Below are positions 1 through 12,247 of a DNA stretch of 64,000 nt, piece after piece. A model generated the notes under the pieces. That model did not search any database. It was not told the DNA's origin and worked only from the letters and a program-made list of their open reading frames with translations. Source of the stretch: Ophiura sarsii (Eukaryota; Echinodermata; Ophiuroidea; Amphilepidida; Ophiuridae); contig CM069447.1 of the NCBI GenBank assembly GCA_035610835.1, positions 22,307,259 through 22,371,258 on the forward strand, given 5' to 3'. The stretch's first letter is position 1; each line of letters opens with the position of its first letter. Made by a program: the position numbers and the translations under genes.

Positions 1-1201
1 AGTTTTGAGCCCCGGGTTTGATATGACCGCCATCATGCTAACGGAATCGTTCACTTTACACCGTCGGTCGTGAGTGATGCTCGTTAAAAATCAAGCCCCT
101 AATGGGTCACTATATCCGTGAGAAGGCATATTGTACCTTTCAACAATGCACGGTTATTTTAACATGTCTGACCCCACGGGTCTGACCACTTTCCTAATAT
201 AGGGCTACCCCTTAATAAATGACCGTTTTCAGGTTTTCTGGATTTCACAACTTTCAATACGCATTTAGGGAAGGGCCAGGGTGGAATCGTTCAAATTTTC
301 ATTAGACGATGACATTTTACACAACGATTTTGATGCTGTGAGTGAAGAAATTGGAAGAAAAAAACCCACTGATAGCTAATATTTAGGGACCTTTTTACCG
401 TCCTTGCCAATATCTATTAACAAAATTATGTGACTAAATCGTAACTATTGAAAAGTCTTTGCTGCAGTTTAAAACACTAGAACCATTGTCTTTACCGTAT
501 TGCGTATTGCATTAACCACGTCAAACCATTAATATATACTAAACCCATAGATTTGTGGGTAATGCTATTACCCTTTATGTAATCCTGCGGGGATCTAAAA
601 TAAGAATTAACGATATTTCCCCTTCGTTAACTCGGGGGTGGGGGGGGGGGGGGGCGGTACTCACATATATGTTCACATATATTTACCCTTTTTTTAACTC
701 ACATATATATTCTCCAAAGGCGATTTGATAAAGAATACTTTTTTTTACTTTCATGGCACTATAGTTGCCGATAACTGGCAGTTGCTTAAGCTTAAAAGAC
801 CGCCATTGTTTCAGTTGTCTGTCCGGACCCCCATACTTTAGTACACCTTTTTATTTCAACACTAAAATCACAAGTAAAAGTCTCTTCAGTATTCATAAAG
901 CCTCAAATTTGGCTAAACCGTACTTCCAAACTGAGTTTTCAAGCAAAACCTTTTTTTTGGATTCGGGTGTTGGTGCATGTAAGAGATTGTAGCACCGGTA
1001 CAAACATAGTTTCACACATTGGTGACAATGGCTGGGGCCAACATTGTCATAATGTGAGAGAGATATTTGGAAATAATCATCGTAGAGAAAACCAATAAAG
1101 ACAATTATTATCTATTTTCGCTAGTTCGACACCGGTTTAGGAAGTGTGTCAAACTCAAAGAATCTGATATAATTTGGCGACATGGCAGATAGATGCCTAT
1201 A
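1..1201. other. upstream flank, no gene seen
   Basis: AT-rich non-coding sequence. A run of G broken by one C lies near 638-656. Short open frames have no recognisable domain, splice context or codon pattern. Nothing here can be assigned as a promoter. Confidence 0.5.
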
Positions 1202-1434
1202 CACTGTTAAAACACTATTAAAAAAATTGTTGTTTAAAAAATTGTTTAAATTTTAAACAACATTGGTTAATTTTAATTTTCATAAATTTAACCGATAATT
1301 GTAATAAATATTTGTGCACAATGTTTGTTAAATTTTAAACAACTATTGGTTAAATTTATCAAAGTTTATTTAACCAATATTGTTTAAAATTTAAACAACA
1401 AAATTAAACAGTGTTTTAACAGTGTAACAGCCTT
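1202..1434. mobile_element. palindromic MITE, TA target duplication (family A, short copy)
   Basis: The element opens with CACTGTTAAAACACT and closes with its reverse complement, flanked on both sides by TA. The body is largely palindromic and built from the word TTGTTTAAAATTTAAACAA. There is no coding capacity. A longer relative with the same ends lies at 14029-14479. TIRs with a TA duplication fit a Tc1/mariner-type non-autonomous element; the superfamily is inferred. Confidence 0.8.
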
Positions 1435-2105
1435 TCTTTTAGAGAATCCAAACCCCCATTGTACACCTTATATTTTCAACACATGTAAATCACTGTATAA
1501 AGTCTCTTCAGACTTCAGTAACATACCGGTATAGCCTCACTATATGTGGCTAAAATTCAGTTCTCAAGCAAAACAAATTTGTGTATACAACAAATCATTT
1601 CTCGCCTTTTTAGTGTCAGATCCCCCAGAGTCGGCACTCGCGCTTCACATTATACCCAAAGACCGTCTTTATGTTATATACCATTACCAAAATGAAAGTT
1701 GAGTCCCCCTACCCCCGGGTTTTTAACTACTTTACAAAGCGTCTCGTCTTGATCATTAATAAAAACAATATAGGCGTTTTTGTTGTTGTTACAATAGACA
1801 TGTCTTCTATCTGGGAAATTTCAATTAGGTCCGTAATTCATCGGTTCGTTATCTGACTTCCCGAACTTCACATTTTTAGGTACGCCTCATTCATTCCCCA
1901 TTCATATACTGGGTGATGGGTCGACAAAATGAAAGGGTGTTTTTGTATAGTGTTATTATTGTCATGGTCAAATTTGTTAAAATATTCGATCACAAATGTG
2001 TTGCCAAATAGTTGATTCAACTATAGAAATATACATTCCATGATTCAACTAAAACTAGTATTATTTTAACAATTTCCAAGCGGCAATAGTAGGCCTACTA
2101 TTACT
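1435..2105. other. non-coding stretch, no gene seen
   Basis: No coding-like frame, RNA gene or clear repeat boundary was recognised between the palindromic MITE and the TTAA-family remnant. Confidence 0.4.
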
Positions 2106-2317
2106 AGTTTTGTCATACAAATAAGATTTTTCAGAAACCTTTCCCAACTGTCAAGTCCTATCTTAATGAGTACTGAACCAATACTAGGCATGTTTGTTCT
2201 TATTTCAATACATTTCTCAAGTATGGTAATGAAATTTAATAATTTTTACATTTTGGAAACATTTGATGACATTTTGGAATGTCGTCTGCAGCCACGCATG
2301 CCGCGTGGAAAGTGGTA
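2106..2317 (-). mobile_element. TTAA-family MITE remnant (family B)
   Basis: One of about eight copies of a roughly 245-bp family. It shares the run from TTTTTCAGAAACCTTTCCC through GGAATGTCGTCTGCAG to GCCGCGTGGAAAG. The left terminus is missing, and the right end reads GGTAAG instead of GTTAA. Orientation is given relative to the intact copy at 62751-62988. Confidence 0.7.
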
Positions 2318-2449
2318 AGAATAACTAAATTTAGTAAATATTCTGAACTCCATGTCAATTCTTACACTCAATTCAATTTGTTTATGTTTTTAATAGAAAT
2401 AAGAAATAGTTCTACTGACATGGTAATGGTGTGAAAAATGAACATGTAA

Positions 2450-2930
2450 ATAATTGTATAGATACATAATAAATATATTATTCACTTGTTTTAATAATAT
2501 AAATATTATTTGATACTTGATTGGATTTTTTTTCCCAGTTAAATAAAGAAATAATTACTTTTTTTACACATTACCCACATTAATTTATATTCATGAACTT
2601 ATATTTATTTATTTTTTCATTCATTTATTTTGTTTATTTATTTAGTTAGATAGTTATTTTTTTATTTAGAATATTTATTTATTTAGTTATTATCTATTTA
2701 TCTATTTATCTATTTATCAATCTATTTGTCTAATTTATTTATTATTATTTTTTTATTTTTTTAAATTTATTTATTTATTTACTTTTTTATTTATTATTAT
2801 TATTTCTTTTTTTTTATTATTATTATTTTTTTATTTTTTTATTTTTTATTTATTTATTTATTTATATTTATTGATTGATTAATTAATTAATATATTTATT
2901 TATATATATAATATATAGGCCTACTTATAA
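2450..2930. repeat. AT low-complexity tract
   Basis: About 480 bases of degenerate TATTTATTTATT and TTATTATT simple sequence ending in a TATATATAATATATA run. It has no coding content. Confidence 0.85.
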
Positions 2931-5796
2931 CTTATACAAAATCCATATTTTTATTTAATGTAGCGCCTAATTATTTGTCCATTTCATGTCTTATTTGATC
3001 GACTTAACGTCGCCAAAAGTCGCCAATTTGAATGGATTGGTTTTAGCAAAGTATAATATCACTTACTTATTGGTTTTAACAAAGTATAAATATCACTTAT
3101 ATTGTCTAATGGGGATTTGTTTTCGGCGACACAATAATCGCATCCGTTCACGTGTAAATTATTCTAAATTGTTAAAAATGAAAGAAATCATATTGTATAC
3201 GCTGCCTGAAGGTCAGTCATTCTGGCGCAATAATTATTGGCCGTATTATTGAAAAATTAAAACTGATGTGATTCTGACGCCGGATTTATATTCTCAATAA
3301 TAAAGTGACAATGATTCTGGTCCAACTGTACGATTTTCGGCTCCAGTTTCGAAATGGTTTTATATTACTCATTAATAATATGGTCATGTTTTGTATAATT
3401 ATAAACACACATTGGCAATTGGCAATTGTAGATTCGGTTCCAATTCAAGTAGTAGGCCTAGCCGCCTACTACTACTAGACTACTAGTACCTTGGATTTTA
3501 TTAAGCATCGTAATTTCGCTTACATGTCGTCACATACCATCCAAATAAGAAATAAAAGAAAAAAGAAGAAAAACAAAATGTTGTACACCGGTTAAGAAGA
3601 ATTAGAAGAAGAAAAATAATTAATAATAAAAAAATAAAATTTATAATTTGAAGAAATTATAAAAAAAACCTAAGTATTAAAACGCAATAAGAACAAAAAG
3701 AAGCAAAATAAAATAAAATAAACACCATTGGTGAATAGTTCTTAATTTAATCGTTACACCACATAGAAAAAAATGTTAAAATCTCATCAAGCAAAACTTT
3801 GCACGCATTCCTTCACATCCACGCGACACATTTTATTACCAACTCCTGCGTATTTTAAATAAATCGGCATACATCTTCTTCTATACTATCTACTCCCAAG
3901 CTATTCCTAAAATGTTATCGGCGGTATAATTATGCTGCCAGGCAAGTTGTAGTCTCATTTGACTTGAGGTCATTACCGTTGGCCCTTATAACGACCAATC
4001 CAGATGTATTTCTAGTAATTATGAAGGCAATGAAAGGCCAACGACAAGATCAAAGTCTTGTGGCATGGAAGCGAGCCCGGGGGTGGGGGAAGTCAAATAT
4101 GACTGATGTAAGGGATTTTTTTTTTTGACGGGGGAGATTAGCGACCCCGTCATTTGAAACGACGTTTCTAAGTCGTAACCTTTTCACAAACCCCTAAAAT
4201 TCGCGGCATTTGCTAATATTAATAACTTGCATTAATCATCTTCTGAAGCGATTTTGTTGTAAAATGTAATTGATATTGTTATAATATGAAGGTAAGAGGA
4301 CACAGTAAGTTATTTCAGCTATTTGGATGCCATTTAGTAATATACTAAGCTATTTGGATGCTATTTTGTATTATATTATATGATTTAGTAATATACTGAG
4401 TCACTGAGTCCACGGCCTCTTTGTTCCGTGTTGCCCTGGTCTCGCAATTAGCCCAATGATTATGGCGAACCCTAGGCTACATCCCCCAGTCATCAATATT
4501 ACCGTACGGACGCTAAAGCTGTACAAATATCGGAGCCTGCAAGATAGCGACATAAGAGGGCGGCTGAGAGGTGTGAACCCTTCAATATGATTAGCCCAAT
4601 GATATGGCAACAACCCCTCGACCTTTGCCATGCGACACGAAAACAAGACTAGAAGTGACGTCATGATTATTACTTCTCCGAGATGCGCAGAACTCCGCCA
4701 TTTTGTACACATTTTAAACCGACAGAAAAATTCTGCGCAAGTACGTGTAAACCAATGGGATTTTTAACTCTGGACGAAAGTGAAAATGAACCGCCGATAT
4801 TTCAAGATTTACCATACTTTGTTTTAGTTATTTGAAGATGACACTCAATCTTTAGGTTTGGCTTTGATGGTACGTGATCAGAGATCAAGTAGGGAATCTT
4901 TTGGCGTAGCACTTTTTGCTACATATTTGTGCATTAGTGTTCAAAAGTGTGTCGTATTTCGTGATGCTACATTGGTTAAATCGAACGCTGCGTGGTGGTA
5001 TGCACTATGCAGGTTATTACGGGGCTTGGGCTCTACTGTGGGTTGGGTTTGGGAATTCACGGAGAGTGAGACTTACGGGATACGGGTACCCGTGACACGC
5101 ACGTATAGAATGACCCGTGTCACGTAAGAGAAAAAGCACGGGATAATTCAACAGTCTTCTATCTCCCCCGTCCAGTTTTTTTTAAATACCTTGTTTTAAT
5201 TAATTTTTTTTAAATCACCTGATTTGGGGACTTAAAATACCCGAAAATGAAAGCAAACAGTCAGAAACTTTAATAATTTGTTCAATTTTTATATATATTT
5301 ATTTTACTTTTTTCATTTTTTGTTTTTAAATTGTCAAATTTTTAAATTGTATTTAGGGTCGGTCGGGTTAGGCCAATCAAACTTTATTTTTTTAGGCCTA
5401 ATTGTAAGTCGTGTGATCAAATATTTTTCCACACACACTCCGCCCCCTAAACACGGATTTCCTCTGTATAGCCCAATTTCACCATAACATGAGGACTCCC
5501 CGTGTTTTCTTCCAAATTTGACCCCTAAACAAGTTAAACATGGACAGTATTTTTAAAACCCCTTTTTCTTGAAAATGGTTCTTAACCCCCTCCCCCCCCT
5601 CCCCCACACCCCCTGGGGAAACAAGCTATCCCCGTTGATGACAGGCTTACAATGTATACCATGTATACAAGGGGCCTATTATATGATTACTTGAATCAGC
5701 TGATGATAATTATTACTCCCAATGCCATTTTATGGGTGGTACAAAAATAAATGCATATGAAGTTAAACTGTTATTTGGGGGGGGGGGGGGGGGGGG
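2931..5796. other. non-coding stretch, no gene seen
   Basis: Flank sequence with A-rich tracts (3540-3720). The longest open frame (4401-4712, minus) has no recognisable domain. A long poly-G run at about 5778-5797 abuts the next repeat. Confidence 0.4.
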
Positions 5797-6132
5797 GCTA
5801 TGATTTTTTTTAAACATCAATATATTTTAATATCAGAAGAAGAATCCGGATATTTTTCTCATTATGTCTGTAAAATCTTAGGAGCCAGAAATGTTCCATT
5901 TAGAAATAATAGACTAAAATGTGGTGAATTACTGCCAAAGGTGGTTAAGTTAACCAACCAGCCAGTTTGTACTATTCTCAATGGGCAAATTTTTATTATG
6001 TGACCTTTTGCTTCTAAAATAAGAACTTTTGGAGAATATGCAGCTCAAACTTTGGAATGCTACAATTTTAAGGATGACCTTCCTTTCATGTAAAATAGAA
6101 AACATAAAGTTGAAAATCGGGCCGACATCTAT
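5797..6132 (-). mobile_element. decayed TTAA-type MITE (family C, GGTAGATGACCCGAT ends)
   Basis: Shares a long segment with the elements at 38077-38425 and 44417-44668. Shared words are TCTCATTATGTCTGTAAAAT, AAACTTTGGAATGC and AGTTGAAAATCGG. The termini are eroded; the right end shows GACATCTATAATT where the family has a TTAA-flanked end. Confidence 0.6.
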
Positions 6133-6421
6133 AATTATCAATTAATTAATTAACGAATGAATAAATAAATTACTACATTATTTATTTACAAGTATAATAC
6201 ACACAATCGTACAAAATGTATAGGATCTATATAAAAATCTTACAGATCCGCGATTTTTACAGTGTAATCTATTTATATAACTGTTATTTATTCCTATTTG
6301 TTTGTTTATCTATCCGTTTAACCATGAAAGTAACAGCCCTGTTACTTTCATGGTTTAACAGACACTAATTCATTAATTGCAAATACAATGCCAAATGTTT
6401 CCTCCCCACTTCAGATATTAA

Positions 6422-6615
6422 ACCCTTTCCACGCGGCCATTGGTTTCATCATTTATACAAAACAGAAACCTTTCCCAACTTTCAAGGTCTATCTCACGCA
6501 CGGATTACTGAACCAATACTAGTCATGTTTGTACTTATTTCAATGCATTTCTCATGCATGGTGATTCCAAATATGGTAATGAAATTCAATAATTTTGACG
6601 TTTTGAAATTTTGGT
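6422..6615 (+). mobile_element. TTAA-family MITE, 3' truncated (family B)
   Basis: TTAA at 6418-6421 is followed by a CCCTTTCCACGCGGCC terminus like that of 62751-62988. The body matches the family up to about TTTTGAAATTTTGG. The far terminus is absent. Internal parts run in the order of copies 2106 and 13503, so the copy may be rearranged. Confidence 0.65.
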
Positions 6616-6834
6616 AGGTCGAAAGATATTTCAGTAAAATGTAGGTCATTGAAATATTCCCGTTTAAAATTAAGTAGAAGCGATCTCTATACGTCTACGA
6701 GTAGTGAACCGCTGCTGAATACTTGGCCTATCTTCTGAAGATATGAAATATAATTTGAAATTAAATGTTACCAAGCAATGGTTACCGGAGCGTAAAACTA
6801 GTCGTTCTAAACACCAAACAGTATACACTTAAAT

Positions 6835-6976
6835 CAGGGGCGTAACAGAGGTTGGTTGTCAGGGGGGGCACAGCCAAAGAAAATCCTGGTTAGAATAATT
6901 CCGTCCCGGAATTTTTCGTAAAAGGTTGCCCCAATTTTTTCCCCAGTCAGTCACCTCGTGAATTTCACGTAAGTGT

Positions 6977-7007
<31 letters not shown>

Positions 7008-7380
7008 AAAAAATCGCACGGTCAAACATTTTCGCACGCTCACAAAATTACGCAAGGTCACAAATTTCGCAGTACAAACAACACAACAGTCAACAATTTG
7101 TTGACTGTTGTGCTTTTTGTACTGCGAAATTTTCTTTCTTTCTTTCTTTCTTTCTTTCCCTTTTTTCTTTTCTTTCTTTCCCCTTTTTTCTCCTTTTCCT
7201 TTTTCTTTTTCCTCCCTTTTTCCTTTCTCTCTCTCTTTTCTTTCCCTTTCCCCCTTCTTTTCCTCTTTTTACTTCCCCCCATTTTTCCTGGTGGGTAGAT
7301 TTGAATTTCCTGCTGAGCACCTTCAGGGGGCACTGTGCTCCCCCTGCCCCCCCCCCCCCCCCCCGGCTGTTACGCCACTG
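6835..7380. mobile_element. non-autonomous hAT-like element with exact 8-bp TSD
   Basis: Starts CAGGGGCGTAACAG and ends CTGTTACGCCACTG. It is flanked by identical 8-bp copies of ACTTAAAT (6827-6834 and 7381-7388), the TSD length typical of hAT transposons. Inside are a poly-G tract, a small palindrome around CAACAATTTGTTGACTGTTG, and about 160 bp of CTTT-rich polypyrimidine. Related copies are at about 38742-39107 and 41995-42322. The Phe-rich and Lys/Arg-rich open frames across the polypyrimidine are compositional artefacts. Confidence 0.9.
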
Positions 7381-7388
7381 ACTTAAAT

Positions 7389-8423
7389 TATAATGAAGGC
7401 TTTAAATCAAATGTGCAGTGCGACTTATCTTTCATTTCCTGAGTATTTTACTTTGTAAAAGTAGGCCTATAAAGGTTTCCCCAAAACCTTTTTCATAAAC
7501 TTTGCTTTCCATATCTCCTGTAAAATAATCGCTATAAAAAATGCGAAATTTTATTAATTTAGTACGAAAACATGTTTATAGAAAACACTTAAAATGCGTT
7601 ACCAATGTCAAAGCAAATTATTTTGATGTCATATGCGAGTTTATACGACTTCTTCACAAGTTCATGTTCTCATGTGTATCAATACAGCTTGACGATCATT
7701 GCTTTTATTGACAAAATAAGGTAATACTTATGTCCTGATTCTTTCTAAAATGTGTCTACAGGAACTTAATATAGCGTAACTAGTGGAGGGGGGGGGGGGC
7801 ATTACCCCTGTCTGAGACGGCTTTTCCCCAGATCATGATCATGATGCCACCCCCAAATGAAATGACAATAACAAAAAACAATATATGCCACTGTACGGAA
7901 GGTTTCCAAGTCGTAGGCCTTCATCATACAGACATTAAATGTTCGCAGCCTAGCCTTCACAGTAAATCACAGTGCACAGTGCACAGTACAGTACACATGT
8001 ATGTGTAAACCTTCAGTTTTGCAAGGCAAGTTTGTACAGTATAATTATACAACAGTCATTGCAAGTTTAGTCTGAAATTCCAATCCAGGAAGAGCACAAA
8101 GGGTCATGATCATTAATTACTAATTAGTGACAGTTGTGCTAATTAGCCAAGTCAGCTGTTCAGTTATCGAATTAACCACACATTTTATCGTTTGTGTTTC
8201 GAAATATTTGTAGTTTGTTTTAAGCAATGATTGAAATACTAGACAAATATATAGGCCTAGGTATAGGCCTTATGTAATGAGTCAAGTTTTTTCTCCCTCG
8301 AATTCTTCGCTAATTGGATTCCATACCCCAAGTAAAAGAGGCCACTTAATATTCTATAGGCTGACGTTGGTCTATAATTAACACTGCCACGCTGCTACCA
8401 ATAGTACTATTAGAATACCATAA
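7389..8423. other. non-coding stretch, no gene seen
   Basis: AT-rich flank with a poly-G run near 7786-7799 and short ACAGTGCACAGT repeats near 7960-7990. No gene or bounded element was identified. Confidence 0.4.
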
Positions 8424-8625
8424 ATATACAAAACAGACGTTTCTACCTTTCTCAACTTTCAAGAATAACTGAACCAATACGAGGCATTTTTGTATTTATT
8501 TAAATGTATTTCTCTTGATGATTCCAAATATGGGGTTGAAATTAAATAGTTTTGACATTTTTGAAACATTTTGTAATATATTTTGGAATGTCGTCTGTAC
8601 GCCCGCCGCGTGGAAAGTGTTTAGA
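8424..8625 (-). mobile_element. TTAA-family MITE remnant (family B)
   Basis: Contains the diagnostic TTTGGAATGTCGTCTG run and the GCCGCGTGGAAAGTGTTTA end. One terminal TTAA has become TTTA and the left end is missing. Confidence 0.65.
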
Positions 8626-8857
8626 CAAAATTTTGGAAATTTAACTTACTTTAATTTGATATTGATAGAGCATATTAAAATGTAAATTATACATGTACAT
8701 ATTCTCTTCCTGTCAATGTGTTGGGCTCTCGATCTCAAGAAAAGTCAATTAGCACAATTCACAACTCAAAAACACAAACATTTAAGTGAAGTGGTGTTTC
8801 AATTTGAGTAAACATTTTCAACATACCTTTTAATTTGTCTTAACAACTATGTGCCAA

Positions 8858-9230
8858 CACTGTAAAAAGAAGCGTTTATATTTCTGATAACACTTAATAA
8901 ACACTTCAACACGTTTATTTTTGTGTTTTACGTGTAAAGGTATCGGAGGCATTGCATACGATAAACGTTTGCATAAACACTACAACACGTTTATAGAGGT
9001 AATTGTTTAATATTTATTAGCACACCAACATGTTTATAGTCAGCAGTAAGAAACATGTTGGGGTGTTAATACTTATACAACAAATACCTCTATAAACGTG
9101 TTGTAGTGTTTATGCAAGCGTTTATCGTATGCAATGCCTCCTATAATACCTTTACACGTAAAACACAAAAATAAACGTGTTGAAGTGTTTATTAAGTGTT
9201 ATCAGAAATATAACGTTTCTTTTTACAGTG
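8858..9230. mobile_element. long foldback element, arms about 175 bp
   Basis: Two arms are near-perfect reverse complements. The left arm starts CACTGTAAAAAGAAGCG and the right arm ends in TTTCTTTTTACAGTG. Shared internal words include AATAAACACTTCAACACG, TTGCATACGATAAACG and CACTACAACACGTTTATA. Only about 25 bp separate the arms. There is no coding potential and no convincing TSD. Confidence 0.85.
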
Positions 9231-10433
9231 AAAACGCCAGGAAAGTCCTATAGACCTACGTCATAATTAGACCCATTGAACTCTATAACATTCATGAGGT
9301 ATATATATTTGTATCGGAAAGGATTTGATTTTTGATTACGCAACTAATTTCCTATATTAATTGACTAATAATGTATAAGGTGAGTGTACTTGCAAACCAT
9401 TGTGAATGAAAGTAATTAAAAGGTTCTACATCTATTATAGCTATAGCTTATATTATTACAAACAAAACAATTCAGTCTAAGGTCACAAATTTCACGCCGC
9501 TGACTTGATAATGCGTGACAGTGAATACGTAATAAAGGATCACCGGATAATAAAGTAAGACAATAACATACTCCAATAATATTATTATTTTAATCAACGA
9601 CGGTATTATGAACTAAGGGCAAAATAAACGTTTACATAATACATTAATATGGCACTGGCGGCGTGGCAGGGACAAGTCCAAATGGCTTACTTTGTACGGT
9701 GACCGTCATATTTGCTTCAAAACAGCAGAGGATGTGTATTTGATTAAGAAACATGAAAAAGGAAGATAGCCAAAGTTTGTTTGTTTTCTTCAAAAAAGGC
9801 GTTTTGATTGACTTTATTTAGTATTTTTACAGTGCTACTAATAGTAACACCATGTATCTGTTTTATGCAACTAATTGATATTCCTTAATTCGGAACTACT
9901 GATAAATTATTAATAAAATTTTAAAAACCATCGACAAACAAACAAACATCAACATCAACAATATCAACAATAACAATCACACAAGAACACACAAGACATG
10001 TACTTTGGATGGAAAGAAAATCGTGAAATGAATTGATAAATATTGTATTTAATTACTTTTACTTCTCATCATAATACTATTATATTAGACTAGACTAGAG
10101 GTATTGTATTGTATTATACACATAACACAGTACAAGGCTGCTTTTCAAAACGACGTGTGTTTGTATTATTTTGATATCGACACCTCTTTTCACTTCAGGT
10201 CATTCAAAGGTTTACCAAAACCATAATATTATTGGTGTTTACCGGATGTCAATAGGAACTATGTACTCCTTTATATTGGTTATTCATTGCTCGTTGAGGT
10301 GCCTGTCTAGCCATTCTGCGTAGGATTACAATAGGCTTATTTGTTTATTTATTTATTTATTGGTTTGACGTAAAAACCACATCCACAATATAATAAACGT
10401 GATAAAGGTGAACAGTTCAGACCTATAATGCAT
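9231..10433. other. non-coding stretch, no gene seen
   Basis: AT-rich flank without recognisable coding, RNA or bounded repeat features. Confidence 0.4.
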
Positions 10434-11050
10434 TTTAACTCCTCACAAAAAGTATCGAATCACCTTTACACAAGATCCATTAATTAACGGTCCGAAAGGG
10501 TATGAATTAATCAAAGCCAATGATACAGTGCATAATTTTGTTTTGCGTATTTTGACACCTCGATTTTGAGATACGACAATGCAAGTTTGCATTTATTGTT
10601 TTGAATGATCAGGTTTTATTCTTTACACGCGTGTACAAAAATGCAACATACATGTACACTCAGAAAATGAAGATTGTGTTCCTTTCACAACACAGATTTC
10701 ATTCAACTTCAAATTTGCCATGACTTTATCTTCAGTACTTCGTGTGTCCACTATCATTGTCCATTCCAACAGCGTGTGTAAAGCATAAACCTGATCATCA
10801 TGATACTTGATAACAGTAATGCAAACCTGCTTCTATAGGGACGATTGTCACTTTTGAAACTGCACCTACGTCCATTGAAATGACAATAACTCCGCTCCGC
10901 AACATCGTATCTCAACAATCGAGGTGTCAAAATACGCAGAATTAAATTATGCACTGGCTCATTGGCTTTGAATAATTTATATCCTTTGGGACCGTTAATT
11001 ATTGGATCATGTGTAAGGTGTTTCGATACTGTTTGTGAGGAGTTTACATC
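10434..11050. mobile_element. inverted-repeat element, arms about 145 bp
   Basis: The left arm (10434-10576) and right arm (10905-11050) are diverged reverse complements. Shared words include ACTCCTCACAAA, ATTAACGGTC, CAAAGCCAATGA, CAGTGCATAATTT and TATTTTGACACCTCGATT. A 330-bp spacer has no recognised content. The spacing and divergence suggest an old foldback or MITE-like element. Confidence 0.75.
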
Positions 11051-11157
11051 AGTTCGGCGCTATGTATATTATATGCACTTAAAAACAAACAATTCCTTGA
11101 AAATGTTACACAGATACTGTTTACCAAAAAGGTTCATAAGGATCGTTGATTGTAATA

Positions 11158-11517
11158 TAATATGGAAGCTTCTTTATACTGATCCAGTGTAAGTACTCAC
11201 GTGTACGTTTCGGACACAACTGTATCCTTTGTCAACACTTGTGGTAGTGCCATGATCTTGACGACTCATGACGCTTTTTGCATTCTTGGAGTTGCCAGTT
11301 GATTTATCATCTGGGGATTTTTTGCCAGATGATAATAGATCATCAAAAACGTGAGTGAGGTAGTATTGCCCCTCGTCGCGGTTCATCGTTGAGGTCCCCT
11401 TCTTCCTGATTTCTATAGCCTCTCGGATCCATCTCTTATACCTGTAAGAGATGGATCGTACCGAAACGTACACGTGAGTACTTACACTGGATCAGTATAA
11501 TGAACCTTCCATATTAT
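11158..11517 (-). mobile_element. Penelope-like element 3' remnant with inverted terminal arms
   Basis: A 57-bp inverted repeat (11158-11214 against 11459-11517, sharing ATACTGATCCAGTGTAAG and TACTCACGTGTACGTTTCGG) encloses a minus-strand open frame. That frame (11174-11473) contains RWIREAIEIRKKGTSTMNR followed by DEGQYYLTHVFDDLLSS. To my knowledge this resembles the conserved C-terminal tail after the GIY-YIG domain in Penelope-like retroelement proteins. The reverse transcriptase and GIY-YIG core are absent, so this is a short 3' fragment. Penelope elements can carry inverted terminal copies, which fits. Family assignment is from memory. Confidence 0.55.
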
Positions 11518-12161
11518 AGATACTGGACAATTTACAAAAGTTTTTAAAAAAATAGTATAGAAGCTGATGTCTTGAAATAAGCAGGGAGCAAATTTGCGAT
11601 GTGCTACACTTTTACATGGTTCGTATACTGTATTCCTATTGAAATACATCTGCCCCCCCCCCCCCCCTATAATTTAATACTATATGGAAGACATTTCCTT
11701 AACCTCCCCCACCCGGGGAGTGAAGATTTCAAATGGAGTCACCCATGCAGGTAACCCCATTTTTTCAACTAGCAAGAGTTTACTCTTACTACAGTACATT
11801 TCGCATGCTCTATAATATACAACATGTGAATACGGTATATCTTTTGTTTTAATCATATAGGCCTAGTCTATGCGTCCTCCTATAAATATGGAGTTCTTAT
11901 TTTAATTTCTTATCGAGTGTTAGTGATATATCCGTCATAAAAACATATCACATTTGATCATGTTACCAAAATATTGTTGGTATCATGTATTATTACTGTG
12001 GTACCGCATGCATAGATAAAATATTAATAACACGGCCCGCTGCTATATCCAGTCGCCGTGATTTTAATGAATGATATCATCATGATCATTGTATACCACA
12101 TATCTTCGAGTAAAAATATGATTCATGAAGTCTATCTTTCACCCTCTCCATCTTTCCACAG
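11518..12161. other. flank immediately upstream of the first recognised integrin exon
   Basis: No TATA box or initiator can be supported. A C-run lies at about 11653-11667. If the splice acceptor at 12160-12161 is used, this is intron, and the true promoter and 5' non-coding exon lie further upstream, possibly outside the window. Confidence 0.35.
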
Positions 12162-12247
12162 ACTAGAGCTATCATCATCAGAAACCATCAGCAGTTGCAG
12201 TATTTGCCTTGCTCTTCGAAATCCTGCCGAGTTATGCCGCTGTAATC
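12162..12247 (+). promoter_or_regulatory. 5' UTR part of integrin exon 1, with upstream splice acceptor
   Basis: A pyrimidine-rich tract ends in CCATCTTTCCACAG at 12161, a good 3' splice site. The following 86 bases would be the 5' UTR part of the first coding exon. An in-frame TAG at 12164-12166 precedes the start codon, which supports ATG 12248 as the true start. A short upstream open frame is also present. Transcript evidence would be needed to tell splicing from direct initiation. Confidence 0.5.
12234..12245 (+). promoter_or_regulatory. three-codon upstream ORF before the integrin start
   Basis: ATG CCG CTG TAA lies in a different frame and stops two bases before the integrin ATG at 12248. 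If transcribed, ribosomes would need leaky scanning or reinitiation to use the main start. It may be coincidental. Confidence 0.35.

Noticed and set aside
4401..4712. 103-codon minus-strand frame upstream of the integrin gene
   Set aside because: No recognisable domain, and neighbouring frames are equally open; no splice or promoter evidence.
7058..7386. Overlapping Lys/Arg-rich and Phe-rich open frames on both strands (also 38829-39221 and 41901-42367)
   Set aside because: They are translations of a CTTT-rich polypyrimidine tract inside hAT-like elements; all frames are open because of composition.
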